This document shows, in pieces, positions 1 to 9,760 of a stretch of DNA of 64,000 bases. The stretch comes from Pontibacter chinhatensis (GTDB lineage: Bacteria; Bacteroidota; Bacteroidia; Cytophagales; Hymenobacteraceae). Position numbers and translations under genes: made by a program. Under the pieces are notes generated by a model. It ran no database searches. It had not been told where the DNA came from and worked only from the letters and a program-made list of their open reading frames with translations. Numbering within the stretch: the stretch's first letter is position 1; the number at the start of each line of letters is the position of its first letter. The stretch covers positions 35,766 through 99,765 of the forward strand of contig NZ_FOOT01000009.1 in the NCBI RefSeq assembly GCF_900113285.1, read 5' to 3'.

Positions 1-1689
1 GCCACCACCACGGCCGGCCACCGGACCATCGTGGTCTATACTTTCGGGGGAGAGAAGCAGCGGCTGGCCCTGCCGTTTACCGACGAGGCCTCTGTGGAGA
101 ACGCGCTGCATTGCCTGGCTATACTTTTATACCGCCGCCTGCCGCTCTCCGAAATTCAGGACCGGCTGGACCGCCTGCACCCGGTGGCCATGCGCCTGGA
201 GATGAAGGAGGCCATCAACGGCTGCTACCTCATCGACGATACCTACAACAACGACCTGGCCGGCCTCACCATTGCCCTAAACCTGCAGGCCAGTCAGCCG
301 CAGCGGGGGCAGCACACGCTTATACTTTCCGATGTGCTGGAGTCGGGTTTGCCCGAGCAGGACCTGTACCGGAAGGTGGCAGAGTTGGTGCAGGCGCACC
401 AGGTGCAGCGGCTCATCGGCATCGGGCCCACCATCAGCAAGTATAGCCACCTGTTTCCCAAAGCTGATTTCTATACTTCCACGACAGATTTTCTGAAGGC
501 GTTTAACCCGGATGCCTTCCGCAACGAGGTAATTCTGGTGAAGGGGGCGCGCGTGTTTGGGTTCGAAAGGATTGTGCAGGCTTTTCAGCAGAAGGTACAC
601 GGCACGGTGCTGGAGGTAAACCTGGATGCCCTGGTGCATAACCTTAATTACTACCGCGCCAAACTGAACCCGGACACCAGGCTGATGGTGATGGTCAAGG
701 CTTTTGCCTATGGCAGCGGAAGCTTCGAAGTGGCTAACCTGCTCCAGTTTCACCGGGTGGATTACCTGGCCGTGGCCTATGTGGACGAAGGGGTGGCCCT
801 GCGCGAGAACGGCATCACGCTACCAATTATGGTCATGAACCCTTCGCCCGACAGCTTTCCCAAACTACGGCAGTACAGCCTCGAACCGGAAATCTACGCC
901 CTGGAGCAGCTTCAGGCTTTTGTGGCCTCGCTGGAGCCGGACGTAAAGTATAAAATCCACCTGAAGCTCGATACGGGCATGCACCGCCTGGGATTTGAGG
1001 AACAGGATTTTGAGGCTTTGTTCGCCTTGCTGGAGCGGCACCCGCAGGTGCAGGTGGCCAGCACTTTCTCGCACCTGGCTGGGGCCGACGAGGCCATCCA
1101 CAACGATTTCTCGCAGCTGCAGATTTCACGCTTCAGAAGTATGGCTACCACGCTGGAGGAGCGGCTAAAATATAAAATCATCAAACACATCCTCAACTCG
1201 GCGGGCATTGTGCGCTTTCCGGAGCACCAGCTGGACATGGTGCGCTTGGGTATCGGCCTGTACGGGGTGGAGGCCACAGGCTCGGAGCAGGAGGCGCTGC
1301 GGCCGGTGAGTACGCTCAAGACCACGGTCTCCCAGGTGAAAAGTATAAAACAGGGCGACACGGTGGGCTACAGCCGCAGGGGGATTGCGGATGTGGACAA
1401 AACCACCGCTACCATCGCCATCGGCTATGCCGACGGCTACGACCGCCGCTTTAGCAACGGGGTGGGGGAGGTGCTTATCAACGGCCGGCGCTGCCCCATC
1501 ATCGGCAACGTGTGCATGGACATGTGCATGGTCGACGTGACGGGCGTGCCGGTAAGGCCCGGAGACGCTGTTACCGTGTTCGGGCCGGAGCTGACGCTGG
1601 TGGAGCTGGCGCAGCGCATCGGCACCATCCCCTACGAATTGCTCACCAACGTGAGCACCCGGGTAAAGCGTATTTTCTATTCGGAATAA
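1..1689 (+). CDS. alr: Bifunctional MurF / alanine racemase, C-terminal part (5' truncated)
   Basis: The frame is open from the left edge, so the start lies outside the window. Up to about base 590 it reads as the C-terminal domain of a Mur ligase of the MurF type (UDP-MurNAc-tripeptide:D-Ala-D-Ala ligase), with the motif DDTYNN near base 232. From about base 604 to the stop it is a complete alanine racemase: the PLP lysine lies in MVKAFAYG (codon 697-699), the second catalytic residue is the Tyr in GYSRRG (codon 1369-1371), and IIGNVCMD follows. The fusion is known in Bacteroidota: one protein makes D-alanine and joins D-Ala-D-Ala to the peptidoglycan precursor in the cytoplasm. No terminator is seen before the feoA promoter. 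Confidence 0.95.
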   Translation, partial: ATTTAGHRTIVVYTFGGEKQRLALPFTDEASVENALHCLAILLYRRLPLSEIQDRLDRLHPVAMRLEMKEAINGCYLIDDTYNNDLAGLTIALNLQASQPQRGQHTLILSDVLESGLPEQDLYRKVAELVQAHQVQRLIGIGPTISKYSHLFPKADFYTSTTDFLKAFNPDAFRNEVILVKGARVFGFERIVQAFQQKVHGTVLEVNLDALVHNLNYYRAKLNPDTRLMVMVKAFAYGSGSFEVANLLQFHRVDYLAVAYVDEGVALRENGITLPIMVMNPSPDSFPKLRQYSLEPEIYALEQLQAFVASLEPDVKYKIHLKLDTGMHRLGFEEQDFEALFALLERHPQVQVASTFSHLAGADEAIHNDFSQLQISRFRSMATTLEERLKYKIIKHILNSAGIVRFPEHQLDMVRLGIGLYGVEATGSEQEALRPVSTLKTTVSQVKSIKQGDTVGYSRRGIADVDKTTATIAIGYADGYDRRFSNGVGEVLINGRRCPIIGNVCMDMCMVDVTGVPVRPGDAVTVFGPELTLVELAQRIGTIPYELLTNVSTRVKRIFYSE

Positions 1690-1781
1690 GCCAAAGCCTT
1701 ACTTTACATCTGAACGGTTTCAGGAAATAACTGCCTCATTTTCAGAATTTAGCTTTCCGGATGGCTCAAATTCCTATTTCT

Positions 1782-1812
1782 TTTGCTTTAAAGTTGAACA
1801 CCTCGTAACTTG
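1782..1812 (+). promoter_or_regulatory. Probable promoter of feoAB
   Basis: A TTTTG at 1781-1785 is followed, after 20 bases, by TAACTTG at 1806-1812. This fits the Bacteroidota promoter pattern (TTG-like -33 box, 19-20 base spacer, TAnnTTTG-like -7 box). Transcription would begin near 1819. A TTG start for feoA at 1810 would then lie inside the -7 box, which argues for the GTG at 1852. Inferred from sequence only. Confidence 0.5.
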
Positions 1813-1851
1813 CAGTTGTTTATAAACAGTCTAAATAAAGAGCGAATAGAG

Positions 1852-2103
1852 GTGGAACATAAGGCAGAAAAACAAGCAGTGCGCAGATCGGTGCGCGACA
1901 TGGAGATAGGCGAGCGTGGCGTGATCTCTAGCCTGAATGACCCTGAAATGGGCCTGAAACTGCTTGAAATGGGTTGTATACCCGGTGCAGAAATCAAAAT
2001 GAACAGCCGTGCCCCTCTCGGCGACCCGATCACCATCATCGTGAACGACTATACGCTCTCCCTGCGCCTAGATGAAGCAGAGACTATTTTACTCAAGCCG
2101 TAG
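1852..2103 (+). CDS. feoA: FeoA family protein
   Basis: Small SH3-like cytoplasmic protein of 83 residues that works with the ferrous iron transporter FeoB. The sequence has the family pattern: MEIGERGVI, then LLEMGCIPGAEI, and a C-terminal LRLDEAETILL. The frame can be extended up to a TTG at 1810, but that codon overlaps the likely -7 box, so I use the GTG at 1852; an ATG at 1900 would remove the first 16 residues and leaves a shorter than usual domain. It lies 8 bases upstream of feoB and is clearly co-transcribed. No Fur box was recognised by eye. Confidence 0.85.
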   Translation: MEHKAEKQAVRRSVRDMEIGERGVISSLNDPEMGLKLLEMGCIPGAEIKMNSRAPLGDPITIIVNDYTLSLRLDEAETILLKP

Positions 2104-2111
2104 ACCTTAAC

Positions 2112-4265
2112 ATGACTGTAGCTACCCAACCTGAGATTAAACCGGCAGGGCGGAAGATCGCCAAGCCGGCAGAAGTGAAAATTGCCCTTATTGGTAATCC
2201 TAACTCCGGCAAGACATCGTTGTTCAATCAGCTTACCGGCCTTAACCAAAAGGTTGGCAACTTTCCGGGGGTTACAGTAGATAAGAAATCGGGCTTTATA
2301 CAACTTACACCTTCTATCAGAGCCGAGATCATAGATCTGCCGGGCTCTTACAGCCTTTACCCCAAGTCGCTGGATGAGCGGGTGATAACCGACCTGTTGC
2401 ATGATCCAGCCTCCAAGCAATCCCCTGACCTAATTGTTGTTACCGCAGACGCCTCCAACCTGAAGCGCAACCTGCTGCTGTTCACGCAGCTGGCCGACCT
2501 GCAGCTGCCGGCGGTGCTGGCCCTGAACATGGTGGATGTGGCCGAGCAAGAGGGGGTAAAGATTGACGTGGATGCGCTGCAGCGCGAACTGGGGGTGCCC
2601 GTTATCCCGATGAACGCCCGCAAAGGCGCCGGCGTGGCGGCCCTTAAAATTGTGATGACGCAGCAGCTGACTGCGCCGCAGAAGGCCTTTTATACTGTTC
2701 CTTCTGACCTTCAGCCGCTGCTACAAAGTATAAAATCCCGCTTTGGCCTGAGCAACGATTACCTGGCCTTACAGTACGCGCACCTCCACAAGAGCCTTAA
2801 ATTCCTGAAGGAAGAGGATGTAGCCTGGATGGGCGAACAGCTGGAGAGCGCAGGATTTAAATCGAACACCCGCCAGGCAGAGGAAACGATTGCCCGCTAT
2901 ACCCGCATCAACGAGCTTTTGCTGGATGTGGTGCGCGTGGAGAAAGCCGACAAGGACGAGAAGTTCAGCAACCGCCTCGACCAGATCCTGACGCACAAGG
3001 TGTACGGTTATCTCATTTTCTTCGGCTTGCTCTTCCTTATCTTTCAGGCCATCTTTGCCTGGGCTAGCTACCCGATGGATCTCATAGACCTGGGTATTGC
3101 TAACTTGAATGCGCTGATCCAGAGCAATTTTGAAGGACCGCTTATCAACCTGCTAACCGAAGGCGTTATTGCCGGTCTGGGGGGCGTGCTGATATTTATA
3201 CCGCAGATTGCCATCCTTTTCGCTTTTATCGCTATCCTGGAGGAGACTGGCTACATGGCCCGCGTTACCTTTATGATGGACAAGGTGATGCGCAAGTTCG
3301 GGCTGAACGGAAAAAGCGTAGTGCCGCTGATTTCGGGTGTGGCCTGTGCCGTGCCGGCCGTAATGTCGGCGCGCACGATTGAGAACTGGAAGGACCGCAT
3401 GATCACCATCTTCGTAACGCCCCTGATGAGTTGCTCGGCTCGCATCCCGGTTTATACTGTGCTGATTGCGCTGGTGGTGCCCGAAGTATACTACTTCGGA
3501 TTCCTGAACCTGCAGGGCCTGGTGCTCATGGCGCTTTACCTGATCGGTTTTGTGGCGGCTGTGCTTTCCGCCTGGCTCCTGAAGGTTATCCTCAAGGCCC
3601 GCGAGCGCAGCTACTTCATCATGGAGTTCCCAACCTACAAAATGCCCCGCTGGAAGAACGTGGGCCTAACGATTGTAGAGAAAGTGAAGGCCTTTGTGTT
3701 TGAGGCTGGTAAAATCATTGTGGCCATCTCCATTATACTTTGGGTGCTGGCCTCCTATGGCCCCGGTGATGGCTTTGAGCGTGCAGAGCAGCAAGCGCTT
3801 GTGGAAGCACAGAACGAAGGCTTAACCCAGGAAGAGACTGAAGTCAGAATAGCCTCTCACCAACTGGAGGTATCCTATGCCGGCAAGTTCGGGCAGGCCA
3901 TAGAGCCTGTTATCAAGCCGCTAGGTTACGACTGGAAGATAGGTATTGCCCTGCTTACTTCTTTTGCGGCCCGTGAGGTGTTTGTGGGTACCATGTCCAC
4001 CATCTATAGCATAGGCGAAGAAGAAAACGTAACCACCATCAAAGAGAAGCTTGCAACGGTGAAGGATGATAACGGAGAGCCCTTCTTCTCTCCGGCGCGG
4101 AGTTTCTCACTCATGATCTTCTACTTGTTCGCCATGCAGTGCGTGAGCACCCTGGCCATCGTGCGCCGCGAAACCAAGAGCTGGGCCTGGCCTGCAGCGC
4201 AACTGGTTTATATGAGCGGCCTGGCCTATGTGATGGCCTTCATCACCTACCAGCTACTGCGTTAG
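2112..4265 (+). CDS. feoB: Ferrous iron transporter FeoB
   Basis: Fe(II) uptake protein of the inner membrane, 717 residues, normal for FeoB. An N-terminal G-protein domain shows G1 GNPNSGKTS (28-36), G3 DLPGS (75-79) and G4 NMVD (139-142). After a helical spacer come the membrane helices, with the gate region containing SGVACAVPAVMSAR and the second gate repeat containing TPLMSCSARIPVY; a further helical block ends the protein. It follows feoA by 8 bases and is closed by a very strong terminator, so feoAB is a self-contained two-gene unit. In many Bacteroidota FeoA and FeoB are fused; here they are separate. Confidence 0.97.
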   Translation: MTVATQPEIKPAGRKIAKPAEVKIALIGNPNSGKTSLFNQLTGLNQKVGNFPGVTVDKKSGFIQLTPSIRAEIIDLPGSYSLYPKSLDERVITDLLHDPASKQSPDLIVVTADASNLKRNLLLFTQLADLQLPAVLALNMVDVAEQEGVKIDVDALQRELGVPVIPMNARKGAGVAALKIVMTQQLTAPQKAFYTVPSDLQPLLQSIKSRFGLSNDYLALQYAHLHKSLKFLKEEDVAWMGEQLESAGFKSNTRQAEETIARYTRINELLLDVVRVEKADKDEKFSNRLDQILTHKVYGYLIFFGLLFLIFQAIFAWASYPMDLIDLGIANLNALIQSNFEGPLINLLTEGVIAGLGGVLIFIPQIAILFAFIAILEETGYMARVTFMMDKVMRKFGLNGKSVVPLISGVACAVPAVMSARTIENWKDRMITIFVTPLMSCSARIPVYTVLIALVVPEVYYFGFLNLQGLVLMALYLIGFVAAVLSAWLLKVILKARERSYFIMEFPTYKMPRWKNVGLTIVEKVKAFVFEAGKIIVAISIILWVLASYGPGDGFERAEQQALVEAQNEGLTQEETEVRIASHQLEVSYAGKFGQAIEPVIKPLGYDWKIGIALLTSFAAREVFVGTMSTIYSIGEEENVTTIKEKLATVKDDNGEPFFSPARSFSLMIFYLFAMQCVSTLAIVRRETKSWAWPAAQLVYMSGLAYVMAFITYQLLR

Positions 4266-4284
4266 CCATACTTTTTTAAAGTAT

Positions 4285-4334
4285 AAAAACGGCGCGGCCC
4301 GAAGCATATTACTGCTTCGGGCCGCGCCGTTTTT
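4285..4334 (+). terminator. Rho-independent terminator of feoAB
   Basis: A perfect 22-base-pair stem (4285-4306 paired with 4313-4334) with a 6-base loop. It is GC-rich in the core and flanked by A and T runs, so it could work in both directions. An inverted pair of the ATACTT/AAGTAT word (4269-4284) lies between the stop codon and the stem. Confidence 0.9.
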
Positions 4335-4993
4335 GTATTTATCTCATACTTGTCTCACGCTTTATTTCTTTATCTGTTCTTGGTAATTTTCAATACCATA
4401 ACCAAGTAATCATAAAAAACACCTCATATTTCTGAGTTTACGTATAATATTTATGTGATTGCTGCAAAATAAGGGCGTTTCTGAGAAAAAGGCCCCGCAG
4501 CATGAGCAGGCGATGTATCTGTTGACGGCTTCATATTAATACACTGATTATCAGATATTTGCTTGCAAAGATGAGCGGTACGTTAGAAGTATAAATTATT
4601 CCACCTTACAAGGTAGTTAATCTAGCGATAAAAATTGTGTTTTTCTGTGATGGTTTGTTTTGTTGATAATTGTCTGTCGCTATGAAACCAACTCTTACTC
4701 CCCGATTTGGCGTGAGTGCTGTACCAGATTCTCCCTGGTAAGTAAAGCATGAGCCGCAGGAATGCTTAGCTAAATAAGTAATAAATAGTGTGCAAGTAAC
4801 ATAGGGCCTACATGCCTTCAGTATGCTGTGCCCGCCTGTTCCTGCAGCAGTAGTTCCTCGCGCCCGTTTGCCGTTTGCGCCTCTTGTAAATGCCTCAACG
4901 TCACGCTTCACAGTTGCTTCCCTGTCTCGTGTATCCTTTTGATGGTCACTTTCTGAACATCCGAACTCTCACTTATTCTTAACTACTAGCACA
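4335..4993. other. Long AT-rich intergenic leader region before the first SusC gene
   Basis: About 660 bases without a convincing gene. It holds one AAGTATA copy near 4586 and a weak inverted repeat (CTTGGT at 4379-4384, ACCAAG at 4401-4406). The last 150 bases are pyrimidine-rich and end in a short leader (CTCTCACTT, then CACAATGAAGAAA) resembling that before the second SusC gene at 10480-10510. No promoter could be placed with confidence. A minus-strand frame at 4606-4911 lacks any family features. Confidence 0.5.
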
Positions 4994-7900
4994 ATGAAGA
5001 AAGTCATATTACTCAGTTTCTTGCTTGTGGCAGTCCTGATAAATCAAGGCCTCGCCCAGGGAAGAACGATCACTGGCAGGGTAACGGACGCTACTACCAG
5101 CCAGCCGCTTCCGGGCGTTACCGTTTTGGTAAAGGGTACCACCGTAGGTACAGCCACTGCGGGAGACGGTACCTTCTCCCTGAACGTACCCGAAGGCAGC
5201 AATACCTTAAGCTTCAGCTTTATCGGCTATCAGGCAGTAGAGCGCACCATCGGCAACGCCTCTACCATTGATGTCGCCTTATCTACAGACACCGAGCAAC
5301 TGCAGGAAGTGGTGGTAACTGCCTTGGGTATAGAGCGCTCCCGCAACGAGCTGGCGTATTCTGCCCAGCAGGTGAGCGGGGAGCAGATTACCCGTACAAG
5401 ACCTGCTGACTTTGTCAACTCCCTCTCCGGTAAAGTAGCCGGTCTGGATATCAGAAGCAACAACACCATGGGTGGGTCTACTAACGTGGTGATCCGGGGT
5501 TATTCCTCTATTACCGGCAACAACCAGGCGCTGTTTGTGATTGACGGTGTGCCGGTGAGCAACGCCAACAACAACACCAACACCAGAGCCTACCAGCAGA
5601 ACCCCGACTTCGGTGACCAGCAAGGCGGTCGGGCAGGCACAGACTGGGGTAACGCTGCAGCAGACCTGAACCCGGATAACATCGAGTCGGTGAACGTACT
5701 GAAGGGAGCGGCGGCGACAGCTCTGTACGGTTCGCGTGCAGCCAACGGCGTAATCATGATCACCACTAAGAAAGGCCGCAAAAACAGCCTGAATATAGTC
5801 GTAAACAGCGGTGTTACCTGGAGCGAGATCGATAAAAGCACCTTTGTCCGATACCAGAAGGAGTACGGCGCAGGCTACTCCCAGGAGTTCCGTGACCCGG
5901 CGGATTTAGGCAGCGGAGTAGCGCCGGTTGTAAGGTTTCAGGATGATGCTTCCTATGGCCCTCGGTTCGACCCGAACTTGCAGGTGTACCAGTGGGATGC
6001 CATTGATCCGTTCCACCCGAATTTTGGTAAGACAAGACCTTGGGTAGCGGCTGAAAATGACCCCAGTACTTTCTACGAAACCGGTGTCAACTCCAACCAA
6101 AGCGTAGTGGTAAGTGGTGGTGGAGACAGAACTACTTTCAACCTGGGCTATACCCGCAACGATATCAGGGGAAACCTACCAAACAGCACGATAGACAAGG
6201 ATCTGTTCAACTTCAACGGTTCTTATGACGCTACCGACAAATTAACGGTTAGTGCCTCTGCCAACTACTCTCGCACCGTGGCTGTGGGAAGGTATGGTAC
6301 CGGGTACCAGGGGCGTAACCCTAACCAGGCTTTCAGGCAGTGGTGGCAAACCAACGTGGATATAGAAGAGCAACGAGACGCTTACTTTAGAAACCGCCAG
6401 AACATCACCTGGAACTGGAACAGCACCAATACAGGGCCTATCTTTACCGATAACCCTTACTGGACGAGATACGAAAACTTCTCGAACGACAGCCGGGACA
6501 ACTTCTACGGTTACGCTACAGCTACCTACAAATTCACCGACTGGTTTAACGTAATGGGTCGGGCGGCCTTTAACACAACCACAGACTTTCAGGAAGAGCG
6601 TATAGCCGTAGGGAGTGCGGACGTAAGCCAGTATCAACGGTTTGACCGGGATTTTAACGAGTCAAACTTCGACCTCCTCTTAAACTTCAACAAGAATATT
6701 ACCGAAGACATCAGCTTCACAGGCTTGTTGGGATCCAACCTACGCAGAAGCCGCATGAACTCTATCAGAGCTACAACCAATGGTGGTCTTGTGGTTCCTG
6801 GTCTGTATGCGCTGTCAAATTCGGCTAATCCTCCCACTCCACCGTTTGAAGAGGGCGAGCGCATTGGCGTAGACGGTATCTTTGCCAGCGCCAACTTTGG
6901 ATTCAGAGAAATGGTGTTCCTGGAGCTTTCAGGCCGCCGGGATAAGTCAACTACTTTGCCCGAGGATAACAATTCCTATTTCTATCCTGCTGTGGCCGCA
7001 AACTTTGTCTTTTCCAACGCGCTGGAAATCCCGTGGCTATCGCTCGGCAAGGTGCGGGTCAATTATGCTGAGGTAGGTAACGACGCGCCGGCGCTGAGTG
7101 TACTGGACGTGTATGATAAGCCAACCGGCTTCGGTAATATTCCTCTATTCTCGCTTCCAGACATTAAGAACAACGAAAACCTGCAGCCCGAGCGGTCAAA
7201 GAGCTTTGAGGCAGGTCTGGAGGCAGAGTTCTTTAACAGCCTTTTTGGGTTTGACTTCACCTGGTATACTTCTAAAACCGTGGATCAGATCATCCCTGTG
7301 AGTACTACATCAGCATCTGGTTATTCCCAGCGCTTTGTTAACGCAGGTGAAGTGGAGAACAAGGGATTTGAGGTGGCAGCATTTGTTACACCCGTGCGCA
7401 CATCAAATCTCACCTGGACAATGAACCTCAACTTCTCGCGCAACAGGAACGAAGTAGTAAGCTTGTTTGAAGACGTGCAGAACGTGCTGCTGCAAAACTT
7501 CCAGGGTGGTGTTTCGCTTAATGCGGCAGTTGGCCATCCTTACGGTGTGATTAGAGGCAACGACTTCGTCTACACCAACGGGCAGAGGACCGTTAACTCC
7601 GATGGCTACTACCTGGTTACTCCTGGTGCCAATGACATCATCGGTGATCCAAACCCCGATTGGCTGGGAGGTGTGAACAACTCGATCACATTCAAGGATA
7701 TTACGCTTGCTTTCCTGATTGATATACGTGACGGTGGCGATATTTTCTCCCTGGACCAATGGTACGGAGAAGCAACAGGCCTGTATCCGAACTCCGCCGG
7801 ATTGAACGATAAAGGAAATCCTTCCCGCCTTCCGGTAGCTGAGGGCGGTGGTATACTTCTGCCAGGAGTAAATGAAAGCGGTGCCCCGAACGACGTTTAT

Positions 7901-8239
7901 GCGGAGAACCAGGACGGCAATGGCCAGACTCCTTTTGGTTATGCCGCTAACAACGGTGTTGGTGCCCCTAAATCCTGGTATGTGTATGATGGTAGCTTTG
8001 TGAAATTGAGAGAAGTTGCCCTGTCATACGCCCTGCCTCAGACGCTGATTGAGAACCTCGGCTTCATCAAAGGGGTAGACCTGCAACTGATCGGCCGCAA
8101 CCTGTGGATTATCCACAAGAACATGAAGTACTCAGATCCGGAGGAGGGCATCAGCTCCGGCAATGCAGGCAGAGGCTATCAGAGCGGTGCCTACCCAGCC
8201 CTCAAAACCTACGGATTTAACGTGAGATTAAATTTTTAA
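4994..8239 (+). CDS. SusC/RagA family TonB-linked outer membrane protein (first copy)
   Basis: Outer-membrane 22-strand TonB-dependent transporter, 1081 residues, of the type that pairs with a SusD lipoprotein to import oligomeric nutrients. Signal peptide 1-21 (ends GLA). A carboxypeptidase-D-like regulatory domain spans about 25-105 (ITGRVTD, GVTVLVKGT, FSFIGYQ), then QEVVVTALG and the plug with the SusC signature LKGAAATALYGSRAANG. There is no STN domain, so no sign of sigma/anti-sigma signalling. The first ~85 residues are almost the same as in the SusC at 10504, while the rest diverges. It is followed by its SusD partner after 10 bases. The substrate cannot be told: no enzyme genes lie nearby. 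Confidence 0.95.
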   Translation: MKKVILLSFLLVAVLINQGLAQGRTITGRVTDATTSQPLPGVTVLVKGTTVGTATAGDGTFSLNVPEGSNTLSFSFIGYQAVERTIGNASTIDVALSTDTEQLQEVVVTALGIERSRNELAYSAQQVSGEQITRTRPADFVNSLSGKVAGLDIRSNNTMGGSTNVVIRGYSSITGNNQALFVIDGVPVSNANNNTNTRAYQQNPDFGDQQGGRAGTDWGNAAADLNPDNIESVNVLKGAAATALYGSRAANGVIMITTKKGRKNSLNIVVNSGVTWSEIDKSTFVRYQKEYGAGYSQEFRDPADLGSGVAPVVRFQDDASYGPRFDPNLQVYQWDAIDPFHPNFGKTRPWVAAENDPSTFYETGVNSNQSVVVSGGGDRTTFNLGYTRNDIRGNLPNSTIDKDLFNFNGSYDATDKLTVSASANYSRTVAVGRYGTGYQGRNPNQAFRQWWQTNVDIEEQRDAYFRNRQNITWNWNSTNTGPIFTDNPYWTRYENFSNDSRDNFYGYATATYKFTDWFNVMGRAAFNTTTDFQEERIAVGSADVSQYQRFDRDFNESNFDLLLNFNKNITEDISFTGLLGSNLRRSRMNSIRATTNGGLVVPGLYALSNSANPPTPPFEEGERIGVDGIFASANFGFREMVFLELSGRRDKSTTLPEDNNSYFYPAVAANFVFSNALEIPWLSLGKVRVNYAEVGNDAPALSVLDVYDKPTGFGNIPLFSLPDIKNNENLQPERSKSFEAGLEAEFFNSLFGFDFTWYTSKTVDQIIPVSTTSASGYSQRFVNAGEVENKGFEVAAFVTPVRTSNLTWTMNLNFSRNRNEVVSLFEDVQNVLLQNFQGGVSLNAAVGHPYGVIRGNDFVYTNGQRTVNSDGYYLVTPGANDIIGDPNPDWLGGVNNSITFKDITLAFLIDIRDGGDIFSLDQWYGEATGLYPNSAGLNDKGNPSRLPVAEGGGILLPGVNESGAPNDVYAENQDGNGQTPFGYAANNGVGAPKSWYVYDGSFVKLREVALSYALPQTLIENLGFIKGVDLQLIGRNLWIIHKNMKYSDPEEGISSGNAGRGYQSGAYPALKTYGFNVRLNF

Positions 8240-8249
8240 GAGCAAAGAG

Positions 8250-9686
8250 ATGAAAAAGATTCTGATATTCTTGTTCTCGATGGTGCTGGTGGCATCATGC
8301 GTGGATGATTTGGATGATTATAATGTGGATCCGAAGAGAACGACAGAGGCGCCGCCTGCAACACTTTTTACCAATGCGGTGCTGAGCGTATCGGATGTGC
8401 TGGCTACGCCAAATGTGAACTTCAATAACTATAGGTTTTATGTGCAGCACTGGGCTTCGACCCAGTACGTGGATGAGCCCAGGTATAACATGGTGCAGCG
8501 GCTTATCCCACAGAACATGTGGCAGGAACTGTACCGTGATGCCCTGATAGATCTAAAAGAAGCCAAAAGCCTGGTGAATGAAAATGAGTTTTTGGAGGCA
8601 GGCGAAAAGAATAATCAGCTGGCGCAAATAGAGATGATGGAGGTGTATACCTGGTTCGTGATAGTGACAACCTGGGGTGATGTTCCCTATACAGAGGCGC
8701 TTGATCCAACAAACGCTTTGCCCGTTTATGACGATGACCAGGCAATTTACAATGACCTCATCAGGCGTCTTAACACTGCGATAGGGCTGATAGATCCTGG
8801 TTCTTCAGGCTTCGAGGAAGGCGACCTGTTTTACAACGGAGACATGACACAGTGGTTGAAGTTTGGTAATTCCCTGAAGTTGAAGATGGGCATGGTGCTG
8901 GCGGATGTAGACCCGGGCCAGGCCAGGACGTTAGTGGAGGAGGCTGCACCGAACGTGTTTACGAGTAATGCAGATAATGCCGTTATCCAGTACCTGGATG
9001 CGCCACCTAACAACAACCCGATCTCCGACAACGTGAAGGGACCCTTCACATCCAGAGAGGACTATGTCGCCGCCAGCACGCTGGTTGATGTTATGAATGA
9101 GCTGAATGACCCGAGAAGGCCGGAGTATTTTACCACGGTTAACGGGGAGTTCATTGGCGGGCAGTATGGTTTCCAGAATACCTATACTTCCTTCTCAACG
9201 GTGAGTGCCAAAATAGCGGCTCCTAACTTCGAGGCGCTGATGCTGGACTACTCAGAAGTAGAGTTCCTGCTGGCAGAGGCCGTGGAAAGAGGCTTTAATG
9301 TGCCAGGCACAGCCGAAGAGCACTATAATAACGCCATCACTGCCTCTATTACCTACTGGGGTAGAACAGCGGAGGAAGCGGAAGCCTACCTGTCTCAGCC
9401 TGGGGTAAATTATACTTCAGCTCCTGGCGACTGGCGGCAGAAGATTGGAACCCAGAAATGGATTGCGCTCTATAACCGTGGTTTTGATGCCTGGCTGGAA
9501 TGGCGAAGGCTGGACGCCCCGGATTTACAGCCACCGGCTGTTCCTGGCTCAGTTGAGTTGATAATTCCAAAGCGCCTGATCTACCCTGTCAATGAGCAGA
9601 CGCTTAATCCTGAGAACCGCGCTGCTGCAGCAGCAGCTATCGGAGGGGATGAGGCAAGCACCCGGCTTTTCTGGGACGTCCAGTAA
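8250..9686 (+). CDS. SusD/RagB-like nutrient-binding lipoprotein (first copy)
   Basis: Surface lipoprotein that caps the adjacent SusC barrel and binds substrate. 478 residues; signal peptide with lipobox LVASC (Cys17) followed by acidic residues, which in Bacteroidota promotes export to the cell surface. The features NVDPKR near the N-terminus, QHWASTQY, the helical middle and the C-terminal QKWIALYNRGFDAWLEWRR and IPKRLIYP are those of the SusD-like_2 group. It follows the SusC gene by 10 bases and ends before a terminator at 9731, so susC-susD is one operon. Substrate unknown. Confidence 0.93.
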   Translation: MKKILIFLFSMVLVASCVDDLDDYNVDPKRTTEAPPATLFTNAVLSVSDVLATPNVNFNNYRFYVQHWASTQYVDEPRYNMVQRLIPQNMWQELYRDALIDLKEAKSLVNENEFLEAGEKNNQLAQIEMMEVYTWFVIVTTWGDVPYTEALDPTNALPVYDDDQAIYNDLIRRLNTAIGLIDPGSSGFEEGDLFYNGDMTQWLKFGNSLKLKMGMVLADVDPGQARTLVEEAAPNVFTSNADNAVIQYLDAPPNNNPISDNVKGPFTSREDYVAASTLVDVMNELNDPRRPEYFTTVNGEFIGGQYGFQNTYTSFSTVSAKIAAPNFEALMLDYSEVEFLLAEAVERGFNVPGTAEEHYNNAITASITYWGRTAEEAEAYLSQPGVNYTSAPGDWRQKIGTQKWIALYNRGFDAWLEWRRLDAPDLQPPAVPGSVELIIPKRLIYPVNEQTLNPENRAAAAAAIGGDEASTRLFWDVQ

Positions 9687-9730
9687 TAGGGCTAAGATTA
9701 ACAAAAAGGAGTAATAGGCTTCTTCATTGG

Positions 9731-9760
9731 AAAAGGCTCCCGTATTCGGGAGCCTTTTTT
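9731..9760 (+). terminator. Terminator of the first SusC/SusD operon
   Basis: A 12-base-pair stem (9731-9742 with 9747-9758), 4-base loop, followed by a T run. The 16 bases just before the stem (CTTCTTCATTGGAAAA) also precede the terminator of the second SusC/SusD operon at 15366, which suggests that the duplication included the 3' untranslated region. Confidence 0.88.

Noticed and set aside
4606..4911. Minus-strand frame of 101 codons upstream of the first SusC
   Set aside because: Odd composition, no family features, opposite to the expected leader of the SusC gene.
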